DNA of 64,000 nt, taken from contig NC_080572.1 in assembly GCF_030247185.1 (NCBI RefSeq), forward strand, positions 11,487,007-11,551,006, written 5' to 3'. Under the pieces are notes generated by a model, which was not told the DNA's origin, did no database searches, and saw nothing but the letters and a program-made list of their open reading frames with translations. Source of the stretch: Malaya genurostris (Eukaryota > Arthropoda > Insecta > Diptera > Culicidae). How positions within the stretch are numbered: the stretch's first letter is position 1; every line of letters begins with the position of its first letter. Made by a program: the position numbers and the translations under genes. Positions 60,205 to 64,000 of this stretch are shown one piece after another.

Positions 60205-62950
60205 AAACAGGTTTTTATATTGACAATTGCCTAGAAGTATATGATTCGGAACATTCCAACGGTAAAGGAGTTCTTCATATCCTTGTATTTGTATTCATAA
60301 CATGGTTTACAATTTTAGGTAGGTTTAATTTGATTAACTTGTCAGAGTTATTTCGTACGACAACTTCTTAAGAGAAATATATTTTCAATCACAGAAAACT
60401 TCAGTCAAACAGACTGAAGCTTAGAAGATGAATTTATTTGAACCGGAAGAAATCACGAAAGTTATAAAAGTAAGTAAAATCAAGCAATGTCCAACCATTT
60501 TCTTTCGATTGTGGTTTGCCACGCAAATTCTCTACCTCTCTTATCTGCCGGAAGAATTAATTTGATTTTGATTTCCTAGCAATTTCAATCATTCGGTCCA
60601 TCCAATGACCCCTCGAGTCACAATATTGCAGGAAGTTTATCTCTCGGGGGCTCCGGCTGCGTCGAACTAAGCGTAGCCTACTAAGACAATGCGCTTGAAT
60701 AGTTTCTTTGTGGAACCCCAGCGACTTTGTTCCTATATTTCTATGAAAGCAGGTGCTCCCAGAAACGATTCTGGCTTTTGTAAAACGAAAAGGAAAATCA
60801 TCTACAAACGATTCCTTCAACCATTTCCGCAATGTACTCGCTATCCTGGGACAACAAAGCCTTGCCATTTCCTCAAATTTTCTCGTTTCGCCCTATTGCC
60901 AGCTCGTTTTTCTCGCTCTTTCTACGAGGTAAAGAAATAAAAAAAAATCTGGCCATGCTTCGCTTCCACCGTTTGGTTATTTTCCTCGTTCAATAAAGCC
61001 ATTTCGTAATGAGATGGATCGGATGGGTAGCCGAGTGGGAGACAGGCGGAACGGTCCACCTGAACATTGGTGCCTTTTTCGGATTGGAAGCATCATTTGC
61101 TGCAGGGAATCGGAGCAGCTGGTCTACGGGACGTGTACCGAAGATCTGTTCGGTGCCTTTGCTCTACTGAAATGAGATTATTCGTACTTTCCGTGTATCG
61201 TGAGTTAACACATTTATGGTTCTGAACCTGAACGAGGGAAAATCCATCGACGTGGAAAAGAAAGCAAGGCCGATGATTGTGTGCATGATTCGTATGTTCA
61301 AAAATAAAGGCCCCCCGAGCTGAAAATCGATGTTGATTTATTTGACTGGATCAAATAAACTTTTTCACTCACCCATACACATACACACCGACATTTAGAC
61401 ATGATTTATGTAGCTCGGAAAATGAGAAAATGAAATGCCTTCCGGTGGGCCAGCAGACATGCGTTTCAATCTCAGTAGCGAATCTGGCAGCAGCAGGACA
61501 AATAAACAAATATCGAACCTATTTAACGATCTGGCCGTCACATGTTACATTCTTTCCTCTGCCTTTAAGATGTGTGGAAATTTGATTACAATAATGCGAA
61601 TAAAATTGTGTCGAACTAGGTTTGCGGTTGTCATGCTGACGTTGATGATTATAGCACTGGTTGCGGGCCTCGACCTGGTTCATCTCTTCGAGAGCTATGC
61701 TTCACATTGAGCTAATTGCATAATTCAACGGCCAAGAAAACAATTTGCCTGTTTCCAACTATTAGCAATCACAAGGCCAAACACGAATATATCAAAACAT
61801 AATGAGCCACCGTTTGCTTGACTGTTCTTAGTAGGCTTACTAATCGAATGCCGCAAGTTAAATTGTTTTGTTACCAAGCAACAAACCATAATAAACTTGT
61901 TCAACTAGTTCGAGCGTGTGAAACTGCCATCCTTTGTTAGCGGAATCAGTCAGAGCATTATGGAAACATTGTTGATAATTACGAGGTTTGCGGGTAGAAA
62001 ATTGATACCTTCAACGGAGCGTGAAGGGTTAAAATTGAACTAATTTGGGTTGAAACCAGCCGAGTACTTTTCTCCTGCCAGTTAGTAGTTATCGATCAAC
62101 AATAGAAAAAAACTGCTTGCTGAACAAGCGCTACAATGTTTGATTATGCCGTTCGCAAACACATAGTTACGTCTCCTCCAACCCTTAGGAATCCCTTGCC
62201 TTGCTACATGCCACTACTGGTAATTCAATCATTTCCTATGGAGAAGAGTAGCCGCAGCTATCATCGACCTAAGCAGGCACTGGTGGGGAATGTTGACGGA
62301 ACTTCCTTAGCGCAATTGACCTCGACAGAAAATGCTGTTTTGTTTTGCAAATTGCCTGCCAGGCCTACTGTGTGTTCTGGTATACATAGAAATTCATTTT
62401 GAAAATTACATACACAATGGCTTTTCCGAGAACAGTATCATAAATGTCGGTGGCGGTGGCAGCGGAAAAAATGAAATAGAACAACATTCTGACCGCAGGC
62501 GACGACGAAAGCAAGCTTGAGATAATTTATGAAAACTCCGTAATGGCTAGACGTTGGACATGATCGTAAAATTTATCATGAGCAGCGTCTTTTACAGCCA
62601 TTTCTCACTGAAGCTCGGCCCTTTGGCAATCTTTCGGAACAGTAATAAAAAATTTTCAATTTAAGCAAATTGAGACGACCGCTGATTTCGATACTGTTGT
62701 TTGACATTCGGAAATTTTTGATTGAGTGTCTTTCGATGCCCATGAGGTGAAGTTTTGTTTTTTTTTGTTTTTGCGTTTTGAAGACGTTTGTTGTTGCAAA
62801 TAGCATTGTATAATCAAATCAAAAGTATTCGTGATTGTTGTATATTCTTGTGTTGAAATACTCATTTTCAAATCGCTGTCGCTGTTGCTTTCTATGATTT
62901 AATAACAGTTATATGGATTAGACTTGGTATTTAGGGTAACTAAAACAGAT
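60205..62950. other. Low-repeat block, no supported gene
   Basis: 60,400-62,500 lacks transposon homology. An ORF at 61,435-61,710 ends with a plausible membrane helix (FAVVMLTLMIIALVAGLDLV) but shows no other feature, and no splice context was evident. Possible host sequence. Confidence 0.35.
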
Positions 62951-62958
62951 TATATATT

Positions 62959-63083
62959 AAGCCCTTAGATCACTTTTCGACGTAAATAAAATATATAAGT
63001 CGAATTTGTCTCTCCATCCATGTAAAAACATTCAAATTCGACTTACATATTTTTATTAACTTCAAAAAGTGATCTAAGGGCTT
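62959..63083. repeat. 125-nt near-perfect hairpin
   Basis: Arms 62,959-63,008 and 63,033-63,083 pair with only a few mismatches and one bulge around a 24-nt loop. The outer tips are AAGCCCTTAGATCACTTTT and its complement; the inner tips are TAAGTCGAATTTG and its complement. It could be a tiny MITE or a precursor-type small-RNA hairpin. No coding capacity and no clear target duplication. Confidence 0.9.
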
Positions 63084-63640
63084 GATTGGTTTGCCATACA
63101 GAAGACGTGTGAAAGGAGCTAGGCGATCAAGATTTTGTAATTTTTTTACAGTTCATTTCTAGAATTGCTCAGTATACAAAATACCGAGGATAAAAAAAAT
63201 ACACCTATGAGTTAATTGAGTCTAGGAATATAAGTTGTAAGATTTGCATGCAGATAAGAATCTTTGAAGTTGCGCGCCATTCCCTATTGTTCAAAGGGTA
63301 ATCAGTGTGTAGCAGGAAATTGTTAAGCAATGAAATTTAAGGAATTAATGTTAAGTGCCAAATTTCTTAGACGTGCATTAAATGTCTAGAGATAGAATTA
63401 TTTAGAAAAATTTAAAGTCGACTCTGAGAATCGGAATTGTTAAACAAAACATCACAAACCAGATACAAACCATGGTTCGAATAAATCCAAGAAACGTTCG
63501 AATTATTGGGATTTACTATTCAACAATTTCATTGAATGCCGCCATTACTAGCTCCAGTTGGATTCGTTGAGTAGATGACATAAAACGCTGTTCAAGATCG
63601 TTCCACAACCCAAACTAATGATTTTCGGTTTATTGATATT
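63084..63640. other. No supported gene
   Basis: AT-rich sequence, no long ORFs. Confidence 0.4.
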
Positions 63641-64000
63641 CCACGACCGCTGGACCGGGTTTCACAAACGTAGATTCAAATGAAAGGTCTCTTGGTCCCG
63701 AAGCCTGCTATTAATTTTTTTTCGGATCAAACTTCCGTTTCGGAAATAATGGGGTAAATGTGCATAAAAGAAAGAAAAAGGTACACTCAATTTCTTCAGA
63801 GACCGCTCGACTGATTTTCACAAACTGAAGTTGAAATTACAAACCCGTAGAATCTTACCGAATTTCATCCGGATACGAGTTTCGTTTCCAGAAATACTGG
63901 CTTTTATGTATAAAGCTATCATTTTCAAGAGCATTTTTTCATACTAGACACCAAAAACTCGAACAAGATACTTTCAACTAGTCGTATAATTCTTCAATTG
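63640..64000 (+). repeat. Partial copy of the 'AGGTGGATT' family, running off the window
   Basis: Contains TTTCACAAACGTAGATTCAA, AAATGAAAGGTCTCTTGGTC and AACTTCCGTTTCGGAAATAA in family order, then CTCAATTTCTTCAGAGACCG. The 3' end lies beyond the window. Confidence 0.7.

Noticed and set aside
61020..61090. A-box-like GGGTAGCCGAGTGG resembling a Leu/Ser tRNA start
   Set aside because: No B box, T arm or closing acceptor stem follows at the required distance.

Overview
This window looks like repeat-dense, AT-rich genomic DNA of a mosquito, most likely a culicine. No complete host protein-coding gene could be identified. The assignment rests on the transposon community. There are three copies of Tc1/mariner-type transposases with D-D-37-E spacing, a family described from mosquitoes (ITmD37E). 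There are GT-AG introns inside transposon genes, I/Jockey-type non-LTR remnants, long microsatellites, and several interspersed families ending in a CACTAGGTGGATT-type motif or in a TATAGAGAAAGGC palindrome. The species cannot be fixed from sequence alone.

Layout. 0-5 kb: unique or old repeat DNA with a TTAA-flanked long-inverted-repeat element (2281-3782). 4.9-6.1 kb: a broken I-type non-LTR endonuclease ORF. 6.14-6.21 kb: a complete tRNA-like cloverleaf, followed by one copy of a 168-bp-subunit repeat. 7-9.1 kb: low-repeat DNA with core-promoter-like and splice-donor-like signals, possibly the 5' end of a host gene. 11.2-11.7 kb: a reverse transcriptase relic. 15.1-16.2 kb: a second low-repeat, promoter-like stretch. 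17.5-20 kb: a partial DD37E transposase split by a 1.8-kb repeat. 20-26 kb: mostly unrecognised. 26.47-29.15 kb: a TA-flanked Tc1 (DD34E) transposon whose transposase has an 80-nt intron and is interrupted by a retroposed, ORF1-only non-LTR element with a 14-bp target duplication. 32.3-34.3 kb: a large head-to-head inverted repeat. 39.8-41.75 kb: an old transposase into which a complete DD37E element (1285 bp) inserted. 42.6-45.6 kb: nested tandem repeats and 326-bp palindromes. 47.45-48.74 kb: a second complete DD37E element (1292 bp). 52.3-53.2 kb: a short inverted-repeat element between direct repeats. 53.8-55.75 kb: a PIF/Harbinger pair, with transposase and convergent MADF/BESS protein. 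56.4-56.6 kb: an array of seven 16-bp palindromes. 59.2-60.2 kb: a complete copy of the interspersed family. 62.96-63.08 kb: a near-perfect 125-nt hairpin.

Nearly all recognisable coding sequence belongs to transposable elements, and every one is damaged by stops, frameshifts, deletions or nested insertions. The window therefore reads as an intergenic region or very large intron built by successive nested insertion. The least repetitive blocks (7-9 kb, 15-16.5 kb, 20-23.5 kb, 38-39.5 kb, 60.4-62.5 kb) are where host exons or regulatory DNA are most likely to lie.
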